The notes under the pieces: model-generated
The model's database searches: none
The model's input: only the letters and a program-made list of their open reading frames with translations
Told to the model about the DNA's origin: nothing
Shown: one piece after another, positions 42,651 to 50,830 of the stretch
Position numbering within the stretch: the first letter of the stretch is position 1
Layout of the letters: each line of letters opens with the position of its first letter
Position numbers and translations under genes: made by a program
Source of the DNA: Candidatus Baltobacteraceae bacterium
GTDB lineage: Bacteria > Vulcanimicrobiota > Vulcanimicrobiia > Vulcanimicrobiales > Vulcanimicrobiaceae
Assembly (NCBI GenBank): GCA_036489885.1
Contig: DASXEW010000003.1
Span: 1,674,001 to 1,738,000 of the forward strand
Direction: 5' to 3'
DNA: 64,000 nucleotides

Positions 42651-43755
42651 ACAAAACGAGCGCCGCAACGGCGGCCATCAGCGTTGGGACTCCGTGCGCA
42701 TCGCTTAGCGCACCCGAAAGCACGGGTGAGATCGCACCCGAGCCGATGCCGACCGTATAGAAGATGCCGAAGGCCCGTTGGCGCTGCCGGGGTGCGACCA
42801 GTTCGGGCACGCTTCCATAGAGCACGGAAGACGTACCGTTGAGCGCAACGCCGATGAGCGGAAGAACGGCGAGCGTTGCACCGAGGTTGAGCGGCAAGAT
42901 CGCGAGGATTCCGAGCGCCGTTAGACCCTCGGTAATGCAGACGGTCGCGAGTACGCCGATGCGATCGCCGAGAAAACCACAAATGAACTTTCCGGCCGCT
43001 CCGCCGGCGAAGATCAAGGTCAGTGCGAAGCCGACGGTTTGCACCGGCGTCCCTTTGCCGGTGATGACGAACGGCAGGAATGTGAGAAATCCGGTGCGCG
43101 TCGCGCTGTCGATCGCGCCTATTGCAAGCAAAAGTGCAAAGCCGCGCGTGAACGTGCGCCCGGTAGCAGCGCCGTTAGGTTGCGCATCATCGTGTTCTAC
43201 TACGACGCGCGCCCGCGGGCCAAAGATCAGAATCGCGGCCGCTACGCACAGTCCGATGCATGCGACGATGAGCAAAACCGAGCGCCAAGGCATCACGATC
43301 AAGAGCGCTGCAACGAGCGCCGGAATCGCCATCTTGCCGACGTCGCCCGAGAAGTTGTAGGTTCCGAGCGCTGCGCGTGAGCGCGCGCCCTCGTATGCCT
43401 GCGCGATCAAATTCGAGGAGATTGGGTGTTGTACGCTTGCCCCAATTCCGCCGGCAAAAAGTGCGACTGCGATCGCAACATATGTCGAGCGCGTAGCCGT
43501 AATCGCATAACAGAGTGCAGCCAATGCGGTTCCGATAACGAGTATCGTGCGGGCTCCCACGCGTTCGGCGATGATTGAAGATGGAACCTGAAATGTGGCC
43601 ATCGCGCCGCTGTACAGCGAGCGCAGAAGGCCGACCGTAGCCAGCGATAGCCCGAATTCGTTGCGCCAAATCGGGAGCATGACGTACAAGAGGTCTGTGA
43701 GGCCGTCGTGCATGACGTGAGCCAAACAGGCGACGAGCAGCGTACGGGCTTTCAA
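42583..43755 (-). CDS. MFS transporter (fosmidomycin-resistance-like)
   Basis: This 390-aa protein has twelve hydrophobic helices. The N-terminus CLAHVMHDGLTDLLYVMLPIWRNEFGLS matches the HxxxD entry of the Fsr/YfnK-type MFS group, followed by the MFS motif-A-like loop IIAERVGARTIL and a repeat (FLGDRIGVLATV) in the second half. It is an exporter of unknown substrate. Start ATG 43755. The neighbour RpiR regulator is divergent across a 162-bp region with dyads. Confidence 0.8.
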   Translation of the reverse strand: MKARTLLVACLAHVMHDGLTDLLYVMLPIWRNEFGLSLATVGLLRSLYSGAMATFQVPSSIIAERVGARTILVIGTALAALCYAITATRSTYVAIAVALFAGGIGASVQHPISSNLIAQAYEGARSRAALGTYNFSGDVGKMAIPALVAALLIVMPWRSVLLIVACIGLCVAAAILIFGPRARVVVEHDDAQPNGAATGRTFTRGFALLLAIGAIDSATRTGFLTFLPFVITGKGTPVQTVGFALTLIFAGGAAGKFICGFLGDRIGVLATVCITEGLTALGILAILPLNLGATLAVLPLIGVALNGTSSVLYGSVPELVAPRQRQRAFGIFYTVGIGSGAISPVLSGALSDAHGVPTLMAAVAALVLFTIPLAVGLQMSQTARRGGVSG

Positions 43756-43821
43756 GGCGGGTTCTTTCTCGCGCAGCGCGCGCCGAAGCGAACCTCCAGC
43801 CTTTTATGCCTTAAGTTGTAC

Positions 43822-43909
43822 GACGAAATTCGTCGCTGGCGCCGCTCGGTCGCGGTCCCCGCTCTGCGGGCGGAACCCTAGGCGCTGCGAAGACATTCTA
43901 GAACCCTAG
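43822..43909 (+). promoter_or_regulatory. Dyad and direct repeats between MFS and RpiR genes
   Basis: CGACGAA-A-TTCGTCG (43822-43836) is a perfect 7-1-7 dyad. GAACCCTAG occurs twice, at 43873-43881 and 43901-43909, 28 bp apart, the second 8 bp before the RpiR GTG. These are plausible operator sites for the regulator or for the transporter. Neither is proven. Confidence 0.4.
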
Positions 43910-43917
43910 CATTTTCG

Positions 43918-44868
43918 GTGTCAAGCGTTCTACAAATGTATCGAGGGGGAGAGGAACGAGCGGCGAACGCCGAGGTCGTGAGCACTGTAATCGACGCTGC
44001 TAAACGCACGGCACAAACAGTCAAAGTGCCTGGTTGCTTTGTTCGTATTCAAGGCAGCTACATCTCCCTACGCGCCGCCGAACAGCGCGTTGCCGACTTC
44101 ATTCTCAAGAACGCGGAAGAGCTGATTTATCTGACCGTAACCGAGCTCGCCGAACGCACGGAAACCAGCGAATCGACGGTCGTGCGGCTTTGCCAAAAAA
44201 TCGGCTACAAAGGTTATCAAGAGTTTAAGATTGTTTTGGCTCGCGATCTCGTCGAGCCCACCGATGCGATCTACGAACGCATCGAAGAAGACGATGCACT
44301 CGCCGCCATCAAGACAAAGGTCTTCGCAGCCAACGCGCAAGCGCTGCAAGACACGCTCGAAGTTCTCGACGACGCTGAGCTGCAGCGCGCGATCGACGCC
44401 GTTGCAGCGGCAAAACGCGTCGAGATCTACGGAGTCGGCGGCAGCGGTTCGATCGCGGTCGACGCATACCATAAGCTGCTGAAGCTCGGCATCGCCGCCA
44501 TCGCGATCTCCGATTCCGACCTGATGGGGATGTCGTCCGCGCTCCTTCGCCCGGGAACCGTCGCCCTCGGAATCAGCCACACCGGGATGAGCCGCGACGT
44601 GTGCGAGGCACTCGATCACGCCAAGACCGGCGGCGCCACGACGATCTGCATCACGCACCGAGCGACCTCGCCGATCACGAAGGTTGCCGACATCAAGCTC
44701 TTCACGGCGGCCAAAGAGACCGCGTTCCGAAGCGATGCGATGTCGAGCCGCATCGCGCAGCTTTCGATTATCGACACCATCTATGTCGGCGTCGCACTCA
44801 AAGACTATCAGCACGCCACGCAAACGATCGCGCAGACGCGCGAGGCGACAGCCAAGAAAAGGTACTAG
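43918..44868 (+). CDS. MurR/RpiR-family transcriptional regulator
   Basis: This 316-aa protein has an N-terminal HTH_6 domain (AEQRVADFILKNAEELIYLTVTELAERTETSESTVVRLCQKIGYKGYQEFKIVLARDL). A C-terminal SIS domain follows (RVEIYGVGGSGSIAVDAYHKLLKLG, then GTVALGISHTGMSRDVCEAL). It should sense a phosphosugar. GTG 43918 is the first start; GTG 43978 is an alternative. The gap to the dehydrogenase is 1 bp, so the two are probably one operon. Confidence 0.88.
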   Translation: MSSVLQMYRGGEERAANAEVVSTVIDAAKRTAQTVKVPGCFVRIQGSYISLRAAEQRVADFILKNAEELIYLTVTELAERTETSESTVVRLCQKIGYKGYQEFKIVLARDLVEPTDAIYERIEEDDALAAIKTKVFAANAQALQDTLEVLDDAELQRAIDAVAAAKRVEIYGVGGSGSIAVDAYHKLLKLGIAAIAISDSDLMGMSSALLRPGTVALGISHTGMSRDVCEALDHAKTGGATTICITHRATSPITKVADIKLFTAAKETAFRSDAMSSRIAQLSIIDTIYVGVALKDYQHATQTIAQTREATAKKRY

Positions 44869-44869
44869 C

Positions 44870-45766
44870 ATGGCAGCAAACGGCAAGCCGGTCATCGGCT
44901 TCATCGGCCTCGGCATCATGGGGAAACCGATGGCTCGCAATTTGATGAAGGCGGGCTACTCGCTCGTCGTGCACAATCGCGGCCGCGCTCCCGTCGATGA
45001 GCTCGCGAAGGAAGGCGCCAAAGCCGGTTCCTCCGCCATGGATGTCGCGCAGCAAAGCGACGTCATCATTTTGATGCTGCCGGATTCGCCCGACGTTGAA
45101 GCGGCCGTGCTCGGCAAAGACGGCGTGCTCGAAGGCATGAAGCCTGGCGCGACGCTCGTGGACATGAGCACGATCACGCCGGCCACGGCGCGCCGCGTTG
45201 CGGGCGAAGTTCGCAAGAAGGGCGGCAAAGCGCTCGACGCTCCGGTGAGCGGCGGTGAAAAAGGCGCGACCGACGCAACGCTTTCCATCATGGTGGGCGG
45301 GCCGCAAGATGTTTTCGATGCCGTGCTTCCTATTTTTCAAACGCTTGGAAAAAATATCGTCCTCGTCGGCGATAGCGGTGCCGGACAAATTGCCAAAGCC
45401 TCAAACCAGCTGGTTGTCGGCGTGACGATTGAGGCGGTCGCCGAAGCGCTGGCGCTGGCTGAAGCGGCCGGCGTCGATCCCGCCAAAGTGCGCGCGGTCC
45501 TACTTGGCGGATTTGCGCAAAGTAAAATCCTCGACGCGCACGGACAGCGTATGCTCGACGGCAACTTCGTTCCCGGATTTAAAGCGAAGCTCCATCAAAA
45601 AGACATGCGCATCGTGAATCAAACCGCGCAAGAGTCGGGCCTCGACGTGCCGGCGGCAAAGCTCGCGCTCGACCGCTTCAACAAGCTCGTTGAGGGCGGC
45701 GGAGGCGAGAAAGACCACAGCGCGCTGCGCACCCTGCTCACACTGAAGAGCGCGGCTACGCGCTGA
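44870..45766 (+). CDS. 2-Hydroxy-3-oxopropionate / 3-hydroxyisobutyrate dehydrogenase family
   Basis: This 298-aa beta-hydroxyacid dehydrogenase has a Rossmann motif IGFIGLGIMGKPMARNLMKAGY, DMSTITPATARRVAGEV, the substrate loop LDAPVSGGEKGATDATLSIMVGG, and catalytic Lys in GQIAKASNQLVVG. Tartronate semialdehyde reductase (GarR) or HIBADH activity is possible. ATG 44870 is chosen because the extension into the RpiR gene is a shadow. It lies right after a sugar-phosphate-sensing regulator, suggesting control by that regulator. Confidence 0.88.
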   Translation: MAANGKPVIGFIGLGIMGKPMARNLMKAGYSLVVHNRGRAPVDELAKEGAKAGSSAMDVAQQSDVIILMLPDSPDVEAAVLGKDGVLEGMKPGATLVDMSTITPATARRVAGEVRKKGGKALDAPVSGGEKGATDATLSIMVGGPQDVFDAVLPIFQTLGKNIVLVGDSGAGQIAKASNQLVVGVTIEAVAEALALAEAAGVDPAKVRAVLLGGFAQSKILDAHGQRMLDGNFVPGFKAKLHQKDMRIVNQTAQESGLDVPAAKLALDRFNKLVEGGGGEKDHSALRTLLTLKSAATR

Positions 45767-45775
45767 TCCACCCTC

Positions 45776-45815
45776 TTGTCATCCCGAGCGTAGCGAAGCG
45801 TAGTCGAGGGACCGC
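45776..45815 (+). repeat. Interspersed hairpin repeat, copy B
   Basis: The left arm TTGTCATCCCGAGCGTAG is followed by only GCGAAG, then the right arm CGTAGTCGAGGGACCGC. It is the shortest copy, with almost no central stem. It sits 9 bp after the dehydrogenase stop and 21 bp before copy C. Confidence 0.85.
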
Positions 45816-45836
45816 TAGGCGCTAATTCACGCTTTG

Positions 45837-45894
45837 TGTCATCCTGAGCGTAGCACTCCGAACGAAGTGAGCGGGTGTGGAGTCGAAGGACCGC
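45837..45894 (+). repeat. Interspersed hairpin repeat, copy C (diverged)
   Basis: TGTCATCCTGAGCGTAGCA, then a longer centre containing CACTCCGAACGAAGTGAGCGGGTG, then GTCGAAGGACCGC. It differs from the others at several arm positions and its central stem is imperfect. The small open frame starting at 45875 begins inside it. Confidence 0.75.
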
Positions 45895-46135
45895 GACGAT
45901 CTCGGTGATTGGCGTTTTAAAGTTGCGAATTGCGACCTTGGCGTCGGTGCTCGTTCTCCTGACGCAACTGTTGCCCGCGGTTGCCATTGCGGACTATTCG
46001 CCTTCAGGCAGTCGCGACATAACCCAAAAGAAAGTCGGCTACGGTACGGCTTGCTTTATAAACGGTCTGCGATTCGGTCCACTAAGCTATTTGGTACGGG
46101 ACGCTCAAAAGCGCGCGCCCGTGGATTCCAGCTGA
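45875..46135 (+). CDS. Doubtful small exported protein beginning inside repeat C
   Basis: This 86-aa frame has a signal-peptide-like N-terminus (LKLRIATLASVLVLLTQLLPAVAIA-DYS), then a short tail with no recognised domain. A more natural start would be GTG 45905. Codon use and length give weak support; it may be a remnant of a larger gene or non-coding. It lies between two repeats and a convergent gene. Confidence 0.3.
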   Translation: MWSRRTATISVIGVLKLRIATLASVLVLLTQLLPAVAIADYSPSGSRDITQKKVGYGTACFINGLRFGPLSYLVRDAQKRAPVDSS

Positions 46136-46137
46136 AC

Positions 46138-47226
46138 TTAGGCGCTAATTCGTTTGGCGGCGCGAGCGAGTTTCGCGCGCTCGTACTGTTTGGGCCACGG
46201 CAGATCGAAATCGAGCTCGGCAGCCGCATACATCGGGAAGTACGGATCGCGTAAGAACTCGCGCGCCATCACGATCAAATCGGCTTGGCCGTGGTTGAGG
46301 ATGCGTTCGCATTCTTCGGGCGTCGTGATCAGCCCGACCGCAGCGGTCGGGACTTTGGCGTCACGCCGGATTTGCTCTGCAAATGGAACCTGATAGAGCG
46401 GAACCGCCGGAATCTTGGCGTCTGCGACGTTGCCGCCCGACGAGCAATCGATGAGGTCAACGCCGCGAGCCTTCAGCTGCTTTGCAAGCTCGACCGAGTG
46501 CGTGATGTCCCAACCGCCTTCCACCCAGTCGGTTGACGAAATGCGCGCAAAGAGCGGTAACCGCTCGGGCCAGACTTTGCGGACTGCTTCCGTCGTCTCC
46601 AGCGCGAAACGAATGCGATTCTCGAGCGACCCGCCGTATTTGTCGGTACGCGTGTTGCTGAGCGGTGAATAAAATTCGTGAGCGAGATATCCGTGCGCGA
46701 AATGGAGTTCGATCAGCTCGAAGCCTGCTGCGAGCGCGCGTTTTGCGGCTGCAACGAAATCTTGTGTGATCGCGGCGATTCCGGCTTCGTCGAGCGCGAT
46801 CGGGACCGGATAGTTCGACGCGAACTGCGCGGTAGTCGGGCCGACCGTCGTCCATCCGCCTTCTTCGGGCTTGATGACACCCGCGGGTTGCTCCCATGGA
46901 CGCCGGGTTGAGGCTTTGCGTCCGGCGTGAGCGATCTGCATTGCGGGAATCGCGCCTTGACCCTTGATGAATTTCGTGATGCGCGAGAGCATCTCGATGT
47001 GCTCGTCCTTGTAGATGCCGAGATCTTGCGGCGAGATACGTCCGCGTGGTTCGACTGCGGCAGCTTCGGTGAAGACGACGGAGGCGCCACCGACAGCGCG
47101 GCTTCCGAGATGAACGAGATGCCAATCGTTCGCAAACCCATCCTCGGAAGAGTATTCACACATCGGCGAGACGACGATGCGGTTGCGCAGGGTTAAGTCA
47201 CGGAGCTTATACGGTTCGAATAACAT
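46138..47226 (-). CDS. NADH:flavin oxidoreductase, Old Yellow Enzyme family (YqjM-like)
   Basis: This 362-aa FMN-dependent TIM barrel has a YqjM-type Cys in RIVVSPMCEYSSEDG, AMQIAHAGRKAS, catalytic His pair and proton donor region ELHFAHGYLAHEFYSPLSNTRTDKYGGS, and FMN phosphate-binding MAREFLRDPYFP. It reduces activated C=C bonds. The class usually has HGAH; here it is HFAH. It starts 2 bp after the SDR stop, so the two minus-strand genes form an operon. Confidence 0.85.
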   Translation of the reverse strand: MLFEPYKLRDLTLRNRIVVSPMCEYSSEDGFANDWHLVHLGSRAVGGASVVFTEAAAVEPRGRISPQDLGIYKDEHIEMLSRITKFIKGQGAIPAMQIAHAGRKASTRRPWEQPAGVIKPEEGGWTTVGPTTAQFASNYPVPIALDEAGIAAITQDFVAAAKRALAAGFELIELHFAHGYLAHEFYSPLSNTRTDKYGGSLENRIRFALETTEAVRKVWPERLPLFARISSTDWVEGGWDITHSVELAKQLKARGVDLIDCSSGGNVADAKIPAVPLYQVPFAEQIRRDAKVPTAAVGLITTPEECERILNHGQADLIVMAREFLRDPYFPMYAAAELDFDLPWPKQYERAKLARAAKRISA

Positions 47227-47227
47227 C

Positions 47228-47953
47228 CTATTCCGTTTCGCGTGCGTTGAGATCGACGAGGTCGCCGTTGATGCCGTCGGAGGCCGAGCTCGCTAGAAAC
47301 GCCAGAACACGCGCTACTTCATCAGGGGATGCAGCCTTCTCGAAATCTTCGGCATCCAGGTACGAGCGCGCGGCCTCCGTCGCGACGCCGCCCAGGACGA
47401 CGGCATTTGCGACAATTCCGTCAGCTTTGTGTTCGCGCGCGATGGCCCGCATGAACGTATTCACGGCGGCCTTGGCGGCGCCGAAGAGCCCGAAGCGCGG
47501 TTGCGGGTCCTTCGAGCTGCCCGCAGTTACGGTGACGAGGTGGCCGCGCGAGCGTCGTCCTGGGCGATACTCTTGTTTGAGCATCACGCGCAGTCCGGCG
47601 ACCGCGAGGTTGTAGGCGGTGACGACGAAACCGTCGAGATTGACTCGCAGATCGTCGAGCGTCGAGTCGACGATCGGCACGAACTTGCCGCGTCCCGCCA
47701 TGTTGACGATTGCATCGATGCGGCCGAACTTTTCGGCGGCGTCGGTGACGAGTTTTTCGGTGGAAGCCGCGTCGGCCAGATCGGCGACGAACGGCGTCGC
47801 GCGCTCAAAACCGCTGCAGAGCTTCTCGGCGGCCTCGCGCGTACGCGAGACAACGGCGATTCGGGCCCCGTTTTCGTGCAAAGTCCGCAAGGTTGCGCCG
47901 CCGACACGCCCCGTTGCGCCGGCTAGGATGATGACGTCGTCTTCAAAAAGCAC
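47228..47953 (-). CDS. Short-chain dehydrogenase/reductase
   Basis: This 241-aa Rossmann enzyme has a cofactor motif LAGATGRVGGATLRTL (TGxxxGxG variant), NMAGRGKFVP, VTAGSSKDPQPRFGLFGAAKAAVNTFMRA with a G-x-x-K active site in which Tyr is replaced by Phe (GLFGAAKAA), and a C-terminal LNARETE. The start is taken as GTG 47953, with GGAG 9 nt upstream; a much longer in-frame extension lies under the divergent MaoC gene. Loss of the catalytic Tyr may mean altered activity. Confidence 0.75.
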   Translation of the reverse strand: MLFEDDVIILAGATGRVGGATLRTLHENGARIAVVSRTREAAEKLCSGFERATPFVADLADAASTEKLVTDAAEKFGRIDAIVNMAGRGKFVPIVDSTLDDLRVNLDGFVVTAYNLAVAGLRVMLKQEYRPGRRSRGHLVTVTAGSSKDPQPRFGLFGAAKAAVNTFMRAIAREHKADGIVANAVVLGGVATEAARSYLDAEDFEKAASPDEVARVLAFLASSASDGINGDLVDLNARETE

Positions 47954-47995
47954 GCGGCGAAACTCCGGTGACCATACGGTAAGTCCTGCGGAACG

Positions 47996-48445
47996 ATGAA
48001 AGACGGACCATATTTCGAGGACTTGCCCGTCGGGACGGTTTGCGAGACCGGGACGTACACGATGTCGCGCGAGGCGATCATCGAGTACGCGAAAGTCTAT
48101 GACCCGCAGCCGTTCCACTTGACCGACGAGGGTGCGGCGAAGTCATTTTTTGGCCGGCTCGTCGCAAGCGGTTGGCACAGCGCATCGGTCACGATGAAAT
48201 TGATGGTCGAATCCGGGTTTTTCGGGACGACGGGCTTGATCGGTCTTGGGGTCGACGAGCTGCGCTGGCCAAAACCGGTTTTGCCGGGCGACGTGGTGCG
48301 CGTTCGCGCCGAAGTCACCGAAAACACGCCGACGAAAAGCGGAGGCCGCGCACGATTGCGCTGGGAGACCACGTTGCTCAACCAGCGCGATGAAGTCGTC
48401 TTCTCATTTGTCTCGCTGACGCTCTTCCCAGGACGTCCGCGCTAA
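47996..48445 (+). CDS. MaoC-family dehydratase (hotdog fold)
   Basis: This 149-aa single hotdog protein reads YFEDLPVGTVCETGTYTMSREAIIEYAKVYDPQPFHLTDEGAAKSFFGRLVASGWHSASVTMKLM, carrying the (R)-hydratase Asp and His (DPQPFH, SGWH). It would hydrate or dehydrate enoyl-CoA thioesters. It is transcribed away from the SDR/OYE pair with 42 bp between starts. Confidence 0.85.
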   Translation: MKDGPYFEDLPVGTVCETGTYTMSREAIIEYAKVYDPQPFHLTDEGAAKSFFGRLVASGWHSASVTMKLMVESGFFGTTGLIGLGVDELRWPKPVLPGDVVRVRAEVTENTPTKSGGRARLRWETTLLNQRDEVVFSFVSLTLFPGRPR

Positions 48446-48465
48446 GTCACGAACATTGTTCGTCC

Positions 48466-49107
48466 ATGAGAACATCATCCTCATGGGCTAGTCTGATCAC
48501 CGCCGTCGCACTCGTTTTGTGCAGCTTCGTAGCGGTTCGAGCAGATGTCCCCGCAGGCACCAACGTTTTCGCAACGTTGCAGCAAACGCTCGATACGCGC
48601 AGCGCCAGGTCCGGTGATGCCGTCGTCTTGACGGTAACAGGAGTCGTGCCGCAGGACGCGGCGGACGCCGGCGCCCTACAAGGCGCGACGATTCGCGGTC
48701 ACGTTCAACAAGCTTTTGCCGCAACCCCGACCAAGAAAGCTTACATCGGCATCGCGTTCGACACGATCACGCTTGCAGATGGGCGTACATTTCCGTATCC
48801 CGCGAAGATCCTCGCGTTGCAAAAGAAGAAGAGCGTGAACGCGGTTCAAGCCGCGGGCGAGATCCTCACCGGTATGGTCGTCGGCAACATGCTCTTCAAG
48901 AGCGTCGGATCACCTGCGGGTGGTGCGGTCGGTGCGATGGGCGGCGTCGTGTACGCGTCGCAGATGTCGCAGAATTTCAAGATTCCCGCGAGCTCGACCG
49001 TGAAGATGCAGACGACGGACGTCCTCGGAACGGTGCCGCATCCGCAAGCCCCCGCGAACGGAATGCAGCCTCCACCGGCCATGCCGATGCCCGCAGCGAC
49101 GCACTAG
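48466..49107 (+). CDS. Exported protein with glycine-zipper-like segment
   Basis: This 213-aa protein has a signal peptide (LITAVALVLCSFVAVRA-DVP). A beta-rich domain (NVFATLQQTLDTRSARSGDAVVLTVTGVV, then IGIAFDTITLADGRTFPYPAKILALQKKKSV) recalls the 'range of states' periplasmic barrel of the gene at 23748. Then a Gly/Ala segment (GSPAGGAVGAMGGVVYA) and a Pro-rich tail (PPPAMPMPAATH) follow. The function is unknown. Repeat D begins 7 bp after its stop. Confidence 0.6.
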   Translation: MRTSSSWASLITAVALVLCSFVAVRADVPAGTNVFATLQQTLDTRSARSGDAVVLTVTGVVPQDAADAGALQGATIRGHVQQAFAATPTKKAYIGIAFDTITLADGRTFPYPAKILALQKKKSVNAVQAAGEILTGMVVGNMLFKSVGSPAGGAVGAMGGVVYASQMSQNFKIPASSTVKMQTTDVLGTVPHPQAPANGMQPPPAMPMPAATH

Positions 49108-49113
49108 CCGCGC

Positions 49114-49159
49114 TTGTCATCCCGAGCGTAGCGCCGAAGGCGCGTAGTCGAGGGACCGC
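49114..49159 (+). repeat. Interspersed hairpin repeat, copy D
   Basis: TTGTCATCCCGAGCGTA, then GCGCC-GAA-GGCGC as a perfect 5-bp stem-loop, then CGTAGTCGAGGGACCGC. It faces copy E head to tail in opposite orientation 34 bp away, so the two can pair over their whole arms. Confidence 0.85.
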
Positions 49160-49193
49160 AGTAGTCTTGAGACTGCGGAAGCCTCCATGGTCG

Positions 49194-49241
49194 TTGTCCC
49201 TCGACTACGGAACGCTGCGCGTTCCTACGCTCGGGATGACA
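49194..49241 (-). repeat. Interspersed hairpin repeat, copy E (inverted)
   Basis: Read on the minus strand: TGTCATCCCGAGCGTA, then GGAACGC-GCA-GCGTTCC as a perfect 7-bp stem, then GTAGTCGAGGGACAA. It lies 1 bp beyond the end of the aldehyde dehydrogenase gene. Confidence 0.85.
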
Positions 49242-49242
49242 G

Positions 49243-50748
49243 TTAAATTTTGATGCTGAACGGGTCCCCGGCGACCGGTTCGGTTTCGATCCAGACCGAT
49301 TTCGTCTGCGTCCAGTCGTAGATCGCTTCGACGCCGTTCTCGCGCCCGATGCCGCTGTTCTTGTAGCCGCCGAACGGCATCTGATACGACATTGCTCGGT
49401 ACGTATTGACCCACACCGTACCAGCTTTGATGCCGCGCGCCATGCGGATCGCGCGCCCGATATTCGTCGTCCACACACCTGAGCCAAGTCCATACATCGT
49501 GTCGTTGGCGATGCTGAGAGCTTCGTCTTCATCCGTGAACGGAATCAGCGAAAGAATCGGGCCAAAGACTTCTTCGCGAGCGATCCGCATGGTGTTGTTC
49601 ACGTCTGCGAAGATCGTCGGCTCGTAATAGAAACCGCGCTGCAGGGCGGGGTCGGCCGGACGACGTCCGCCGGCGACGAGCTTTGCGCCGTCGCCTTTGC
49701 CGACCTCAACGTACTGCTGGACCTTCGCGTACTGCGGCTCGTTCGATATCGGGCCCATCTCCGTCTCCGGAAGCAGCGGATCGCCGATCTTGACGGTTTT
49801 GGCGCGTGCCATCAACCGTTCTTGCACTTCGGCGTAAATCTCGCGCTGCACGAGCGCACGCGAACCCGCGATGCAGGTTTGTCCGGCCGCAGCAAAGATG
49901 CCGGAGAGCAGTCCGGAGACCGCCGCGTCGAGCGGTGCGTCGGCGAAGACGATGTTCGGCGATTTTCCACCAAGCTCGAGTCCGACCGTGGCATAGTGTC
50001 CGGCGGCGGCTTGCGCGACACGCGCGCCCGTACCGGCGCTGCCCGTGAACGCGATGCGCGCCACCGACGGATGCTTCGTGAGCGCATCGCCGGAGACGGC
50101 GCCGCTGCCGGTCACGACGTTGAACACGCCTTTCGGGAAACCGGCGGCTTCGATGCATTTCGCGAACTCGAGTGATGAGACCGATGCGAATTCACTCGGT
50201 TTGAGGACGACGGTGTTTCCGGCTGCGAGGGCAGGCGCGAGCGTGAACGCGAGGATGAGGAGCGGCGAGTTCCACGGCGTGATGAATCCGACAACGCCGA
50301 GCGGCTCGCGCAGCGTGAAATTGAAGAGCGTCGGACGTTCCATCGGGATCGTCTCGCCTTCGATCTTGTCCGAGAGGCCCGCGTAGTAGCGATACCAGCC
50401 GGGAATCGCGCGCAATTGCGCGCCCATCTCGCGCAGCAGCTTCCCGTTGTCTCGTACTTCGATCTCGGCAAGCTCAGCGGCACGTGCTTCGATGGCGTCC
50501 GCGAGCTTGTGCAGCAGTCGTCCGCGCGTGGCGGGCGTCGTTTTGGACCACTCGCCTTCGAATGCGCGTTTCGCAGCTCGTACGGCTGCGTCGACGTCCT
50601 CGGCGCTCGCATCGACAATCGTCGCCCACGTCTCGCCGTTGGCCGGATTGATGACGGGAAGCGTCTTCGCGCCGCCCGAGTTCCGGTATTCACCGTCGAT
50701 GTAGAGACCGTACTCGGTGACCTTTGCGTCGCGAACCTCGACTGCCAT
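49243..50748 (-). CDS. NAD(P)-dependent aldehyde dehydrogenase
   Basis: This 501-aa ALDH has PWNSPLLILAFTLAPALAAGNTVVLKPSE, VGLELGGKSPNIVF with catalytic Glu, FAAAGQTCIAGSRALVQ with catalytic Cys, EEVFGPILSL and the C-terminal MPFGGYKNSGIGRENG. In this position it could be the 5-carboxymethyl-2-hydroxymuconate semialdehyde dehydrogenase (HpaE) of the hpa operon on the other strand, but the family is broad. It is divergent from the CitE-like gene; the in-frame ATG of that gene falls 82 bp away. Confidence 0.85.
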   Translation of the reverse strand: MAVEVRDAKVTEYGLYIDGEYRNSGGAKTLPVINPANGETWATIVDASAEDVDAAVRAAKRAFEGEWSKTTPATRGRLLHKLADAIEARAAELAEIEVRDNGKLLREMGAQLRAIPGWYRYYAGLSDKIEGETIPMERPTLFNFTLREPLGVVGFITPWNSPLLILAFTLAPALAAGNTVVLKPSEFASVSSLEFAKCIEAAGFPKGVFNVVTGSGAVSGDALTKHPSVARIAFTGSAGTGARVAQAAAGHYATVGLELGGKSPNIVFADAPLDAAVSGLLSGIFAAAGQTCIAGSRALVQREIYAEVQERLMARAKTVKIGDPLLPETEMGPISNEPQYAKVQQYVEVGKGDGAKLVAGGRRPADPALQRGFYYEPTIFADVNNTMRIAREEVFGPILSLIPFTDEDEALSIANDTMYGLGSGVWTTNIGRAIRMARGIKAGTVWVNTYRAMSYQMPFGGYKNSGIGRENGVEAIYDWTQTKSVWIETEPVAGDPFSIKI

Positions 50749-50830
50749 GACCGCGCTCCTCTCTGCAGGGCGCCGAGCCTTCGCGAAACCAGGCGGAGGA
50801 ATCCCCCGTGGGCTGCTCTATCTCGCGAGC

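Noticed and set aside
45776-45894. Insertion sequence
   Set aside because: No transposase, no target-site duplication and element length below 60 bp; better called a short interspersed repeat.
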